From CBDVBZ01 sp965372355 (GTDB lineage Bacteria > Krumholzibacteriota > Krumholzibacteriia > WVZY01): a DNA stretch of 31,236 nucleotides. Positions 7,821 through 15,924 of this stretch are shown here, piece after piece (the stretch's first letter is position 1; each line of letters opens with the position of its first letter). The DNA lies in NCBI GenBank assembly GCA_965372355.1, contig CBDVBZ010000026.1:1-31236 (forward strand), given 5' to 3'. Under the pieces are notes generated by a model. It worked only from the letters and a program-made list of their open reading frames with translations, made no database searches and was not told the DNA's origin. Both the position numbers and the translations under genes were made by a program.

Positions 7821-9517
7821 TTCTCCCCGGCAGTGGTGCCCGAGAGGAAGATTTCCTCTGTATCCAGCGGCAGTGCGACCGTGAACGTGCTCCCTGCCCC
7901 GAAGTCGCTCTCTACCCAGAGCTTACCCTTGTGGAGCTCGACGATGTGTCTCGCGAGAGTGAGACCTATCCCAAGCCCGCTTGCCTTACGCGAGCTCGAC
8001 CCATCGACCTGGTGAAACGTATCGAAGATGTGATCGAGTTCGTCTTTATGGATCCCCGTTCCGGTGTCGCTGATTCGAATCCAGACCTCTTTGCCCTCAT
8101 GGGCCGTCGTGACCGTGACGTACCCGTTCGGTTCCGTGAACTTGAGTGCATTCTGGATCAGACACTGGAACACCCGAACAAGCTGATTGTTATCGAAGTA
8201 CGCCACCGGGATATCCTGAGCGGGCGTGAATGACAGATTGATTTTCTTCTCTTTCGCCACCTTTCCCATCTCCGGCCAGATCGACTTGATAACGTCATGG
8301 ACGTGCGAGAGTGACATACTGAGACTCTGTCCCGATGCCTCCAATCTGGACAAATCCAGAAGGTTGTTGATCAAGGTCAGCAAGTTCGTGCCGTTGTCCG
8401 TTATCACATTCAAGAACTCCAGGCGCTTCTCATCGGACAGATCGGAACCCCGGAGCGAGTCGGTGTAGGCCATGATAATGCTTAGCGGCGTTCGGAGCTC
8501 GTGACTGATGTTGGCAAGAAACTCCGTCTTCATCGAATCGACCTGCATCAGTTTCTCATTTGCCGATTGCAGCCTCTGGTTCTGGCGAATGATCTGTTGC
8601 TCGAGCATTCTGCGATGAGACACGTTGTGCACGATCATCTGGATGAAGAACTCATCTTTAACCTTGATAAGACTGGCGTTGATGTCGACATAGAATAGGT
8701 ACCCATCCCTGCTCAGCATGCGGCGATCGACAACCGTCAGGGATTTCCGGCTCAGAATGTTGATAAAATCCCGTCGCGCCTGGTAGAGATCCTCTTCCGG
8801 GTAGAGATCGAAAATCGACAGCTTCGTCAACTCCGCACGCGAATACCCCAGGGAGTTCTCACACTTCCGGTTGCCCTCGACAAGCCTCCCGGTGTTTTTA
8901 TCAATGATCATGATGATATCGTTTGCGTTCTCCTGGAGCGTTTTGTAACGGTCCCTCAGCTCCAGTGCTTCCAGCCGCAGCGCCGTGTGTTCGACGGCGA
9001 GACTGGCAAACTTGCCGCAGTTCTCCATAACTTCGAGATCGGTTTCAGAGAACGCATGGGCCCGGTGACTACCCACGTTCAACGTTCCGATCAATCCCGC
9101 GCGACCGATGAGCGGCACAACGATGTCGCTCTTCAAGGCTTCTTCCTGAACGATCTCCTCGAATTCCGAGTCCTCCGTAATGTTGGACCGGAGCATCGGA
9201 CTCTGGTAAGTGGCGACCCAGCCGATCACGGTTTTCTCATCGATTGCGATCACCCGTCCCTCACCGAACTTCTCTCCCTCTACTCCCGTATGGACGTTTC
9301 TTAAGACCAATGATTTCTTGTCGGGTGTCAGGAATGCCACGCTGGAGTGGTCAGCCTCGATGACCCGCCACACTTCCCGGGTAATGGCCGACAACATCTT
9401 GTCGAGGTCGGTGGCCTCGAGCATGGCGTTGGCGATGTGCAAAAACGCGAGAACCTGTTCGTTGAGGTTTGTGAGCGGAAATGATACTTCCTGATTTTGG
9501 GTCGTTTCGTCGGACAT
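7802..9517 (-). CDS. Soluble GAF-PAS hybrid sensor histidine kinase
   Basis: A 571-residue kinase without membrane helices, so probably a cytoplasmic sensor. Domain order: GAF (about residues 22-183, ending SETDLEVMENCGKFASLAVEHTAL), PAS/PAC (about 190-305, with ENANDIIMIID and RRMLSRDGYLFYVDI), a short coiled coil, then the transmitter. The phosphorylated histidine is His339 in NISHELRTPL; the ATPase domain has the N box (Asn456 in QNALKF), G1 (DTGTGI, 484-489) and G2 (GLGIGLTLARHIVE, from 514). All catalytic residues look intact. No response regulator gene lies beside it, so its partner is elsewhere. It is convergent with atpC, only 11 nt apart. Signal unknown. Confidence 0.92.
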   Translation of the reverse strand: MSDETTQNQEVSFPLTNLNEQVLAFLHIANAMLEATDLDKMLSAITREVWRVIEADHSSVAFLTPDKKSLVLRNVHTGVEGEKFGEGRVIAIDEKTVIGWVATYQSPMLRSNITEDSEFEEIVQEEALKSDIVVPLIGRAGLIGTLNVGSHRAHAFSETDLEVMENCGKFASLAVEHTALRLEALELRDRYKTLQENANDIIMIIDKNTGRLVEGNRKCENSLGYSRAELTKLSIFDLYPEEDLYQARRDFINILSRKSLTVVDRRMLSRDGYLFYVDINASLIKVKDEFFIQMIVHNVSHRRMLEQQIIRQNQRLQSANEKLMQVDSMKTEFLANISHELRTPLSIIMAYTDSLRGSDLSDEKRLEFLNVITDNGTNLLTLINNLLDLSRLEASGQSLSMSLSHVHDVIKSIWPEMGKVAKEKKINLSFTPAQDIPVAYFDNNQLVRVFQCLIQNALKFTEPNGYVTVTTAHEGKEVWIRISDTGTGIHKDELDHIFDTFHQVDGSSSRKASGLGIGLTLARHIVELHKGKLWVESDFGAGSTFTVALPLDTEEIFLSGTTAGEKKGESF

Positions 9518-9650
9518 GAGCTAAACCTGCATCACTTTTGAGATAGAATACGCCATTTTGCACAGGGTTTCCGTGCCGCCAATCACGTAAGCGTCACTTA
9601 TGCAACATGTTACCAACCTACAACTGGTGAGGAGCACGATTTGTTCCAAT

Positions 9651-9679
9651 TTGAACTCAGCGGACTCATCGACTAAACT
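9651..9679 (+). promoter_or_regulatory. Possible promoter of the GT39 operon
   Basis: TTGAAC (9651-9656), 17-nt spacer, TAAACT (9674-9679). Transcription would start near 9686, only a few bases before the ATG at 9690, giving a leaderless or near-leaderless mRNA; this fits the lack of a Shine-Dalgarno there. Confidence 0.35.
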
Positions 9680-9689
9680 AAGCAATGAC

Positions 9690-11696
9690 ATGGGGAAACG
9701 CTCAAAAAGATCCCGCGCCCTTCCAGGACAGGCCGTTCCACGACAGACGGCCAGACCGGATAAGCGGCCGGTTCGCACCCCACCATCGGTAACGACGGAT
9801 CTCCTTGCAAGAGGCGTGACCGATCGCACGAGGGAGCTCATGTATATAGGTGTTATCCTCGTCATCGCGATTGTCATCCGGCTCGTCTATTTCTACATCA
9901 ACAGCAGACAGAACCCTCTTTTCTTCCATCCGGTACTCGATGCGCGGTTCCACCACGATTGGGCGAGCGAGATCCTGTCGGGCAACTTCTGGGGTGACGA
10001 GGTTTTCTTTCGGGCACCGCTCTACCCGTATCTGCTCGCGCTAATCTACAAGATCAGCGGCGCCATCACGAGCGGTTCCGCCACGAGCGCAACGAGCATG
10101 ACCTTTGCCATTCTTTTTCAGCACATCATCGGGTCAGCCACGTGTGCGCTCGTTTACCTGCTCGGCCGCCAGTTTTTTGCCGTCCGTGTTGCGCTGGTCG
10201 CCGGTCTGCTTGCGGCGTTGTACTGGCCTCTTATCTACTTCGAGGGTGATTTGCTGATTGTGACGTTGATCGTGTTTCTGGACGTCGCGATGCTCCTCGT
10301 GCTTGCCCGGGCGGTCCACCGCCCGCGACCATGGCTCTTTGTTCTGGCGGGTGTTCTCGCCGGTTTGTCTGCGATCGCGCGGCCGAGCATCCTGATATTC
10401 GTCCCGTTTGTTCCGCTCGCTCTTCATCTCATGCGGCAGTCCCGTGACCCGTCGGGGCGCAATCGCACCTGGGCAATGCAATCGGTCCTCGTCGCCATCG
10501 GTCTCGTGGTTGTCATCTCCCCGGTCATCGTCAGAAACTATGTCGTCGGGCGTGACGTCGTGCCGATCGCGTCGCAGGGGGGAGTGAACTTTTACATCGG
10601 CAACAACCCGGCGTCCAACGGCAGCCTCGCTCAGGTGCCGGGGGCGAGGGCGGACCTGTATGGCACCTATCACGGGGCAATCGAGCTGGCGGAGAGGGAG
10701 GCGGGTCGAGCGCTCAAACCCTCCGAGGTCTCGAGCCACTATTTCAGAAAAGGGCTCGACTTCATCTTCTCGTCACCCGGGCAGGCGGCGGCTCTGACTC
10801 TCAAGAAGACCTACCTGTTTTGGGCCGGTGTCGAACGCTCGAACAGCAAGTACATCCAGTTCTTCTGGCAGAAGTTCGGTCTGGGGCGGATCCCTCTGCC
10901 GGGGTTCTGGCTCGTCGGGCCGTTGGGGCTACTCGGTGGGGTCCTGCTCTGGCGGCGCAGAAAGGAGCTGTCTCTTCTCTATCTCTTCGTGCTCACGTAT
11001 ATGGTTGGCGTCGTCGTGTTCTTTGTAAACGGGCGCTTTCGCCTCCCCGTGGCTCCCGTGCTGGTTCTCTTTGCCGGTTACGCTCTCTGTTACCTCTACG
11101 CGGCGTTTCGCGCAAACAGACGCGATCTTGGCAAGGCCCTGGCCGTCCTGGCCGTCTGCATCCTTGTTGTCGACTATGATTTTGTGAGTTTTCGTGGGGT
11201 GAGAGCGCTCGACGAGGCCATCTCCCACTACGAGCTGGGAAACGCGTATCTCAAGATGGATCGTAAGAGCGACGCCCTGGCCGCGTTCGAGCGAGCGCAC
11301 GCAATGCAACAAAGGTACCCGACACGCGGCTATCTGCAAATCGCCGGTCCCATCGACTACCAGATCGGCGTCCTAAACAGGGAACGGGGATACGCGTCGC
11401 GGGCCGTGGAGGCGCTTGAGCGAATCCGGCCCGACGACCCCGCGGCGGTTGCGGCCAACCGCGAGCTCGCCGTCCTCTACGAGCAGATGAGGCGGTTCGA
11501 CAACGCGATCCGGGCACACCAGACCGTTCTGGCCGCGGCACCCCGTGATGCAGGCAGCCTCATCGGGCTTGCGCGCGTGTACAAGAGCATGGGAGATCAG
11601 GCCGGATACGATAGAACTGTCTCGCGGCTTCGGGCCGCATATCCAAACGACCCGCGGATAGAGGCAGAGATCCGGCGGCTCGAGACCAACCGGTAA
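9690..11696 (+). CDS. GT39-type membrane glycosyltransferase with TPR tail, copy 1
   Basis: A 668-residue protein: a basic cytoplasmic N-terminus (KRSKRSR), about ten or more membrane helices between residues 50 and 500, and a C-terminal TPR region (about 510-665: LGNAYLKMDRKSDALAAFERA, NRELAVLYEQMRRFDNAIRAHQ, LIGLARVYKSMGDQAGYDRT). The first outer loop has DARFHHDWASEILSGNFWGDE and then FRAPLYPYLLAL, as in the dolichyl-phosphate-mannose mannosyltransferase/ArnT (GT-C) superfamily, where an Asp in this loop is catalytic. These enzymes move a sugar from a lipid-linked donor to an acceptor on the outer face of the inner membrane; acceptor unknown. The frame is open upstream to 9600, but I choose 9690 because the basic N-terminus then aligns with the next gene. 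The next gene, 9 nt downstream, is a clear paralog. Confidence 0.8.
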   Translation: MGKRSKRSRALPGQAVPRQTARPDKRPVRTPPSVTTDLLARGVTDRTRELMYIGVILVIAIVIRLVYFYINSRQNPLFFHPVLDARFHHDWASEILSGNFWGDEVFFRAPLYPYLLALIYKISGAITSGSATSATSMTFAILFQHIIGSATCALVYLLGRQFFAVRVALVAGLLAALYWPLIYFEGDLLIVTLIVFLDVAMLLVLARAVHRPRPWLFVLAGVLAGLSAIARPSILIFVPFVPLALHLMRQSRDPSGRNRTWAMQSVLVAIGLVVVISPVIVRNYVVGRDVVPIASQGGVNFYIGNNPASNGSLAQVPGARADLYGTYHGAIELAEREAGRALKPSEVSSHYFRKGLDFIFSSPGQAAALTLKKTYLFWAGVERSNSKYIQFFWQKFGLGRIPLPGFWLVGPLGLLGGVLLWRRRKELSLLYLFVLTYMVGVVVFFVNGRFRLPVAPVLVLFAGYALCYLYAAFRANRRDLGKALAVLAVCILVVDYDFVSFRGVRALDEAISHYELGNAYLKMDRKSDALAAFERAHAMQQRYPTRGYLQIAGPIDYQIGVLNRERGYASRAVEALERIRPDDPAAVAANRELAVLYEQMRRFDNAIRAHQTVLAAAPRDAGSLIGLARVYKSMGDQAGYDRTVSRLRAAYPNDPRIEAEIRRLETNR

Positions 11697-11705
11697 CGGA
11701 ACGAT

Positions 11706-13682
11706 ATGGCGAGAACACCACGGAAGACATCCCGAAAGAAGCGAGACAGAAAACCGGACGCTGACCGCACGGTGCCGGATGCGGTCCGGATCGATTTGTC
11801 CGACACTTCGGGATCTCTCGGACGCATCGACTACCGAAACATCGTCATCGTCTTCGCCTTGGCGCTCATCCTGCGGTTGATATTCTTTTTTCTCTACGAA
11901 CACAACAACCCCCTCTTCTACTACCCGATCATGGACGCGAAGTATCACCATGAGTGGGCACTCGAGATCCTCTCGGGCAATTTCTGGGGAAACGAGGTGT
12001 TTTTCCGTGCGCCACTCTACCCTTACCTGCTCGCACTTCTCTACAAAATATCGGGGACGAGCATCGCGTTCGCGATCCTCTTCCAGCAGATCATCGGGAC
12101 GGGCACGGCCGTGCTCGTGTACCTCCTGGCGCGTCAGTTCTTTGTGCCTCGCGTGTCGTTGCTCGCCGGCGTGCTCGCCGCCCTCTACTGGCCGCTCGTG
12201 TATTTCGCGGGCGACCTGCTCATCGTCACGCTGATCGTATTTCTCGATGTTCTGGCCCTGATCCTTCTCGTGAAATGGATGCGCACCGGCAGAACAGGGC
12301 TTGCTCTCGCAGCGGGTCTCGTGCTGGGGCTTTCGGCGATCGCCCGCCCCAATATCCTGATCCTCCTCCCCGTTCTGCCTCTCGCCTTCTATCTATTCGA
12401 ACGTGGTGGAGCGAGCGCCGGGGTGTCCCGACGGTGGCTCAGGGGTACGCTTCTTGTGTATGCGGCGGCAGTATGTATCGTTTTACCCGTGGTCGTCAGA
12501 AACTATATCGTCGGGCAAGATATCGTTCCCATCGCCTCGCAGGCTGGAGTGAACTTCTACATCGGCAACAACCCCCACTCCGATGGCCGTACGGCGATCG
12601 TGCCCGGCACCCGTTGGGATTGGTGGGGAGGATACGAGGACGCCATCCGGATGGCGGAGACCGCAAAGGGACGATCGCTCAAACCCTCCGAGGTATCCAG
12701 CTACTATTTCGGGCAGGGGTTTGCGTTCGTGTTTGGCTCTCCCGACCGGTCGATCCCTCTCCTCGCCAGGAAATCCGGTCTGTTCTGGGCGGGTGGTGAA
12801 CGCTCGAACAACAAGTATATCTATTTCTTCTGGCACGAATCCGGGCTCGGCAAGATCCCGCTCCCGGGTTTCTGGCTAGTTGCGCCGCTGGGGCTGGCCG
12901 GGGCCGTGCTCCTGTGGCGCAGACGGCGCGACTTCTGGCTTCTCTACCTGTTTGTCGCGAGCTACATGCTCGGAGTCATCGCGTTCTTTGTGAACGCGCG
13001 GTTTCGCCTCCCCATCATCCCGGTATTGATTGTTTTCGCCGCCTATGCTGCGTTTTGTTTGTGGCACAACGTTCGGCACAAATCCCCCGCGGCGTGGTGG
13101 ACGATCGCCCTGGTTGTCCTGTGCTTCGTCGTGGTCGACATGGACTTCATTCGATTTCGGGAGAACAAGGTACACGCGGACTCGATATCGCACTACACAC
13201 TGGGGAATGCGTATCTCAACATGGGGCTGACCGACAAGGCCATCGGTGAGTACGAAGAGGCCATCGACACGTACAACCGCCACCCCACGGCTGGCTACCG
13301 GTTGATTGCGCGCAATGTGGATTTTAATCTTGGCAAGCTCTACCGCGGCAAAGGTCTCTGCTCACGTGCCGTTCCTCATCTCCAGCGGGTGGGCGGCAAC
13401 GATCAGTTTACGACACTCGCCCAGGTCTACCTCGGGGAGTGCCTCCTGAGTCTCGGACGCTACGCCGAGGCGGAGGATGTCTACCAGCGATTGCTGGCCG
13501 TTCAGCCCAACGACGACGGCACCCGCCGGGGACTCATCAATGCGATGATCGGCCACGCAAGACAACTCCACGACGAGGGGCAGTCTGCCGGGGCGCTCGA
13601 CGTTCTCAATCGGGCGCAGTCGATGTTTCCCGGCGACCCATCGATCGAACGCCAAATCCAGCTCATTCAGACGGACCCCTGA
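11706..13682 (+). CDS. GT39-type membrane glycosyltransferase with TPR tail, copy 2
   Basis: A 658-residue paralog of the preceding gene with the same plan: basic N-terminus (RKTSRKKRDRK), loop DAKYHHEWALEILSGNFWGNE, FRAPLYPYLLALLYKISG, a shared mid-region (VPIASQAGVNFYIGNN, LKPSEVSSYYF, IPLPGFWLV) and a C-terminal TPR part (about 490-655, LGNAYLNMGLTDKAIGEYEEA). It lacks the Ser/Thr/Ala-rich loop insertion (ITSGSATSATSM) seen in copy 1, and the TPR tails differ more than the membrane parts. The loop residues keep the presumed catalytic Asp, so both copies look active. The TGA stop overlaps the ATG of the next gene by one base, so the downstream phosphatase is translationally coupled. Confidence 0.8.
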   Translation: MARTPRKTSRKKRDRKPDADRTVPDAVRIDLSDTSGSLGRIDYRNIVIVFALALILRLIFFFLYEHNNPLFYYPIMDAKYHHEWALEILSGNFWGNEVFFRAPLYPYLLALLYKISGTSIAFAILFQQIIGTGTAVLVYLLARQFFVPRVSLLAGVLAALYWPLVYFAGDLLIVTLIVFLDVLALILLVKWMRTGRTGLALAAGLVLGLSAIARPNILILLPVLPLAFYLFERGGASAGVSRRWLRGTLLVYAAAVCIVLPVVVRNYIVGQDIVPIASQAGVNFYIGNNPHSDGRTAIVPGTRWDWWGGYEDAIRMAETAKGRSLKPSEVSSYYFGQGFAFVFGSPDRSIPLLARKSGLFWAGGERSNNKYIYFFWHESGLGKIPLPGFWLVAPLGLAGAVLLWRRRRDFWLLYLFVASYMLGVIAFFVNARFRLPIIPVLIVFAAYAAFCLWHNVRHKSPAAWWTIALVVLCFVVVDMDFIRFRENKVHADSISHYTLGNAYLNMGLTDKAIGEYEEAIDTYNRHPTAGYRLIARNVDFNLGKLYRGKGLCSRAVPHLQRVGGNDQFTTLAQVYLGECLLSLGRYAEAEDVYQRLLAVQPNDDGTRRGLINAMIGHARQLHDEGQSAGALDVLNRAQSMFPGDPSIERQIQLIQTDP

Positions 13683-14677
13683 TGCCGCCCACATCCCGAA
13701 TGCAACACATCGCCGTCATCGAGATCGGAACCAACTCGACCAAGTTCTTTATCGCGCGCGTTGAACGCGATGGCGACTTCAAATCCGTCTACTTCGCAAA
13801 ACTGACCACACGCATCGGACACGGCACGGGCAAGAACCGTCGAATCGATCGCGAGAATGTCGAGCGAACGCTGCGCGCCCTCACTCGATTCAAAAAGACG
13901 GCCGAGAGGCGCCTTTGCGATCGACTGTTCGCTTTCTCCACGTTTGCTCTCCGCAGAGCATCTAACGCTTCGAGTGTCGTGCGACGGCTCGAGAGGGCTC
14001 TCGGTTGCCGGGTAAAAATCCTGACAGGCAGACAGGAGGCCCGGTTTGCATACTTAAGCGCGCACCGCCGGCTCGGTCTCGAGAAACCAAACACTGTGCT
14101 CATCGATATCGGTGGGGGCTCGACAGAACTCGTGTTCGCGAGGTGGGGCCGGATCGTCCATGCACGTTCTCTTCCCCTGGGGGCGCTCCACCTGACGGAA
14201 CGGTTCATCCGCACCGATCCGATCGAAGCTGTGGATTTTGCCGCGCTGCAGAGGCATGTGGACCAGGTGACGGGTAACGCCTTTGCGGCGACCGGGATCG
14301 GACGATTGGAAGCATCCCGGACCGACCTCGTTGCCTCGGGTGGGAGCGTGGCGACAGCCTCCCTCATGCTCTTCGCAAGCCGCCCACGTGAAAGCCGCGG
14401 CGGTGCAGATCCACGCGGTACCGCAAATATGGACACCGGATTGCGTCTTGGATCCGCCGACGTGGCGATGCTGCTCGAGCGGTGTGTCACGATGCCTCTG
14501 CGCGAACGCAAGCGGATCGCCGGGCTGGAGCCCAGCCGGGCCGACATCATTCCGGCGGGTCTCGCGATCGTGCTCTCGTGTATGCGCCACGCCGGCAAGC
14601 GCGTACTCTATCCCAACCCCGGCGGCGTACGCGAAGGCGTACTGACTCACCTCGTTGCAAACGATTTCGACTGGTAG
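13682..14677 (+). CDS. Ppx/GppA family phosphatase (exopolyphosphatase / pppGpp phosphohydrolase type)
   Basis: A 331-residue member of the actin-like ASKHA fold that removes phosphate from polyphosphate or pppGpp. The first phosphate loop reads IEIGTNSTKFFI (about residues 13-24), the second is DIGGGSTELVF (from Asp142), and VASGGSVATAS and LPLGALHLTERF are also family motifs. Most relatives have Asp where this protein has Glu14 in the first loop. It is the short two-domain form, without the C-terminal HD-like domain of E. coli Ppx. I choose the ATG at 13682 because it overlaps the upstream stop (TGATG); the open frame before it (from 13439) is a shadow of the glycosyltransferase gene, and a later ATG at 13700 is possible. 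Whether polyphosphate or (p)ppGpp is the substrate cannot be told. Confidence 0.85.
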   Translation: MPPTSRMQHIAVIEIGTNSTKFFIARVERDGDFKSVYFAKLTTRIGHGTGKNRRIDRENVERTLRALTRFKKTAERRLCDRLFAFSTFALRRASNASSVVRRLERALGCRVKILTGRQEARFAYLSAHRRLGLEKPNTVLIDIGGGSTELVFARWGRIVHARSLPLGALHLTERFIRTDPIEAVDFAALQRHVDQVTGNAFAATGIGRLEASRTDLVASGGSVATASLMLFASRPRESRGGADPRGTANMDTGLRLGSADVAMLLERCVTMPLRERKRIAGLEPSRADIIPAGLAIVLSCMRHAGKRVLYPNPGGVREGVLTHLVANDFDW

Positions 14678-14688
14678 ATCCGGGGATA

Positions 14689-15408
14689 TCAGGTGTCTGC
14701 GGCGTGCTCGAAAACCGACCACGGATAAGACGCCGGCGGTCCTGCCTCGAGTGTCACAAGTTCGTCGCGCACTGGATGTTTGACGACGAGGCGGGCGGCA
14801 TGCAGCGCAATCGTCTTGTCATCGAGCGGCGAGGGTGCACCATACTTCAGATCGCCAACAATGGGGTGTCCGTTCCGGGAGAGCTGCAACCGAATCTGGT
14901 GATGGCGCCCCGTGCTTGGTTCCACCTCGAGCAGACTCATTCTGTTTTTTTCTGCGACCCGCCGAAAGGTCAGCCGGGCTTCTTTGGCGCGATCGGTTGG
15001 GCCGGACACCATCCGTGAACGAAGGTGCGTTCGCTCGATGTAACCCGTGAGCTCACCGGATGGCTCCGACACATATCCTTCCACAACGGCCAGATATGTT
15101 TTCTCCACTCGGCGAAGACGAAACTCCGTTGTTAGCCTCGATGCCGCTTTGGATGTGCGTGCGAGGAGAACGACGCCGGATACGGGGCGGTCGAGGCGAT
15201 GCACCAGACCGATAAACACTTTTCCCGGCTTATCGTACTTTTTCTTGAGATATTCCTTTGCCACGTCGAGGAGCGTCGTGTCTCCCGTTCGGTCACCCTG
15301 GACGAGCCAGCCGCCGGGTTTGTAGACCCCCAACAAATGGTTGTCCTCGTAGAGGACCCTGAGACGAGGGTCGTGGAACGGGCGCCCGTGATTATCACGT
15401 CCTTGCAT
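14689..15408 (-). CDS. RluA-family pseudouridine synthase
   Basis: A 239-residue enzyme that converts a uridine in rRNA or tRNA to pseudouridine. The active-site motif is HRLDRPVSG, with catalytic Asp73. RLTTEFRLRRVEKTYLAVVEG and STGRHHQIRLQLSRNGHPIVGDLKYG are the other family blocks. There is no N-terminal S4 domain, so it resembles the short RluA/TruC/YlyB-like group rather than RluC or RluD; the target base cannot be predicted. A GGAG element stands six bases before the ATG. It is convergent with the Ppx gene (11 nt gap), and its start codon overlaps the -35 box of the divergent metal-resistance promoter. Confidence 0.9.
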   Translation of the reverse strand: MQGRDNHGRPFHDPRLRVLYEDNHLLGVYKPGGWLVQGDRTGDTTLLDVAKEYLKKKYDKPGKVFIGLVHRLDRPVSGVVLLARTSKAASRLTTEFRLRRVEKTYLAVVEGYVSEPSGELTGYIERTHLRSRMVSGPTDRAKEARLTFRRVAEKNRMSLLEVEPSTGRHHQIRLQLSRNGHPIVGDLKYGAPSPLDDKTIALHAARLVVKHPVRDELVTLEAGPPASYPWSVFEHAADT

Positions 15409-15436
15409 TGACGGCTCCAGGATTCTGGTCTATACT
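15408..15436 (+). promoter_or_regulatory. Promoter of the arsR/metal ATPase operon
   Basis: TTGACG (15408-15413), exactly 17 nt, TATACT (15431-15436): a near-consensus sigma-70 promoter. Expected start of transcription is near 15443, inside the palindromic operator, so a bound repressor would block it. Confidence 0.75.
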
Positions 15437-15456
15437 TTGCTTGAACAGTTGTTCAA
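15429..15456 (-). promoter_or_regulatory. Possible promoter of the pseudouridine synthase gene
   Basis: On the minus strand TTGAAC (complement of 15451-15456), 16 nt, TATAGA (complement of 15429-15434). Its -35 box lies within the right arm of the operator, and its -10 overlaps the -10 of the divergent arsR promoter. Confidence 0.4.
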
Positions 15457-15457
15457 G
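15440..15457 (+). promoter_or_regulatory. SmtB/ArsR-type operator
   Basis: cttgaacagttgttcaag is an 8-2-8 perfect inverted repeat. Its core TGAACA-N2-TGTTCA matches the well-known operator of SmtB-like repressors. It lies just after the -10 box and 36 nt before the repressor gene, as expected for autoregulation released by metal. Confidence 0.8.
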
Positions 15458-15492
15458 TGTTTGATCGTTAAAAGGGCAAAGGAAACGACAAA

Positions 15493-15879
15493 ATGACTAA
15501 CCCACTGGAACATGATGAGTTAGAAAATAACTCCTCGAACGGTTGTGATGTCGTGTTCGTCGATGAGGAGCGCGTTGCCGCCGTCCGGGACGCCTTCAAG
15601 CCCGAGGCGGTGTTTGCGTCGATGGCAGATATTTTCAAGGCGCTCTCCGATCCGACGCGGGTCAAGATCCTCTACGCGTTGTCGCTGACCGAGCTCTGCG
15701 TCTGCGACATCGCCAACCTTCTCGGCAAAACCGTCTCGAATGTGTCGCACCAACTGCGGGTGCTGCGCAATCTCAAACTCGTCAAGTTTCGAAAGGCGGG
15801 CAAAATCGCCTACTACTCGCTCGATGACGACCACATTCACAACCTTTTTCGCGAGGGGCTCAAGCACGCCGAGGAATAA
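15493..15879 (+). CDS. CadC-like ArsR/SmtB metal-sensing repressor
   Basis: A 128-residue winged-helix repressor. Both metal sites of CadC can be traced. The alpha3N thiolate site has Cys69 and Cys71 in ELCVCDIANLLG and Cys18 in the N-terminal arm (CDVVFVDEERV); the fourth CadC cysteine (Cys11) is replaced by Phe22, but as I recall that residue is not needed for sensing in CadC. The alpha5 zinc site is complete: Asp112, His114, His125 and Glu128, the last residue. The recognition helix is KTVSNVSHQLRVLRNLKLV. Likely ligands are Cd, Pb or Zn. It shares an operon with the metal ATPase 45 nt downstream and has its operator directly upstream. Confidence 0.9.
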   Translation: MTNPLEHDELENNSSNGCDVVFVDEERVAAVRDAFKPEAVFASMADIFKALSDPTRVKILYALSLTELCVCDIANLLGKTVSNVSHQLRVLRNLKLVKFRKAGKIAYYSLDDDHIHNLFREGLKHAEE

Positions 15880-15924
15880 TCCCTCGCGCGGCCTGGCCGG
15901 TCCAAGCGTTGCGAACAGGAAACC

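Noticed and set aside
13439..13681. N-terminal extension of the Ppx/GppA protein
   Set aside because: This part lies wholly over the glycosyltransferase gene and gives an Arg/Pro-rich sequence absent from the family; the ATG at 13682 overlaps the upstream stop as in coupled genes.
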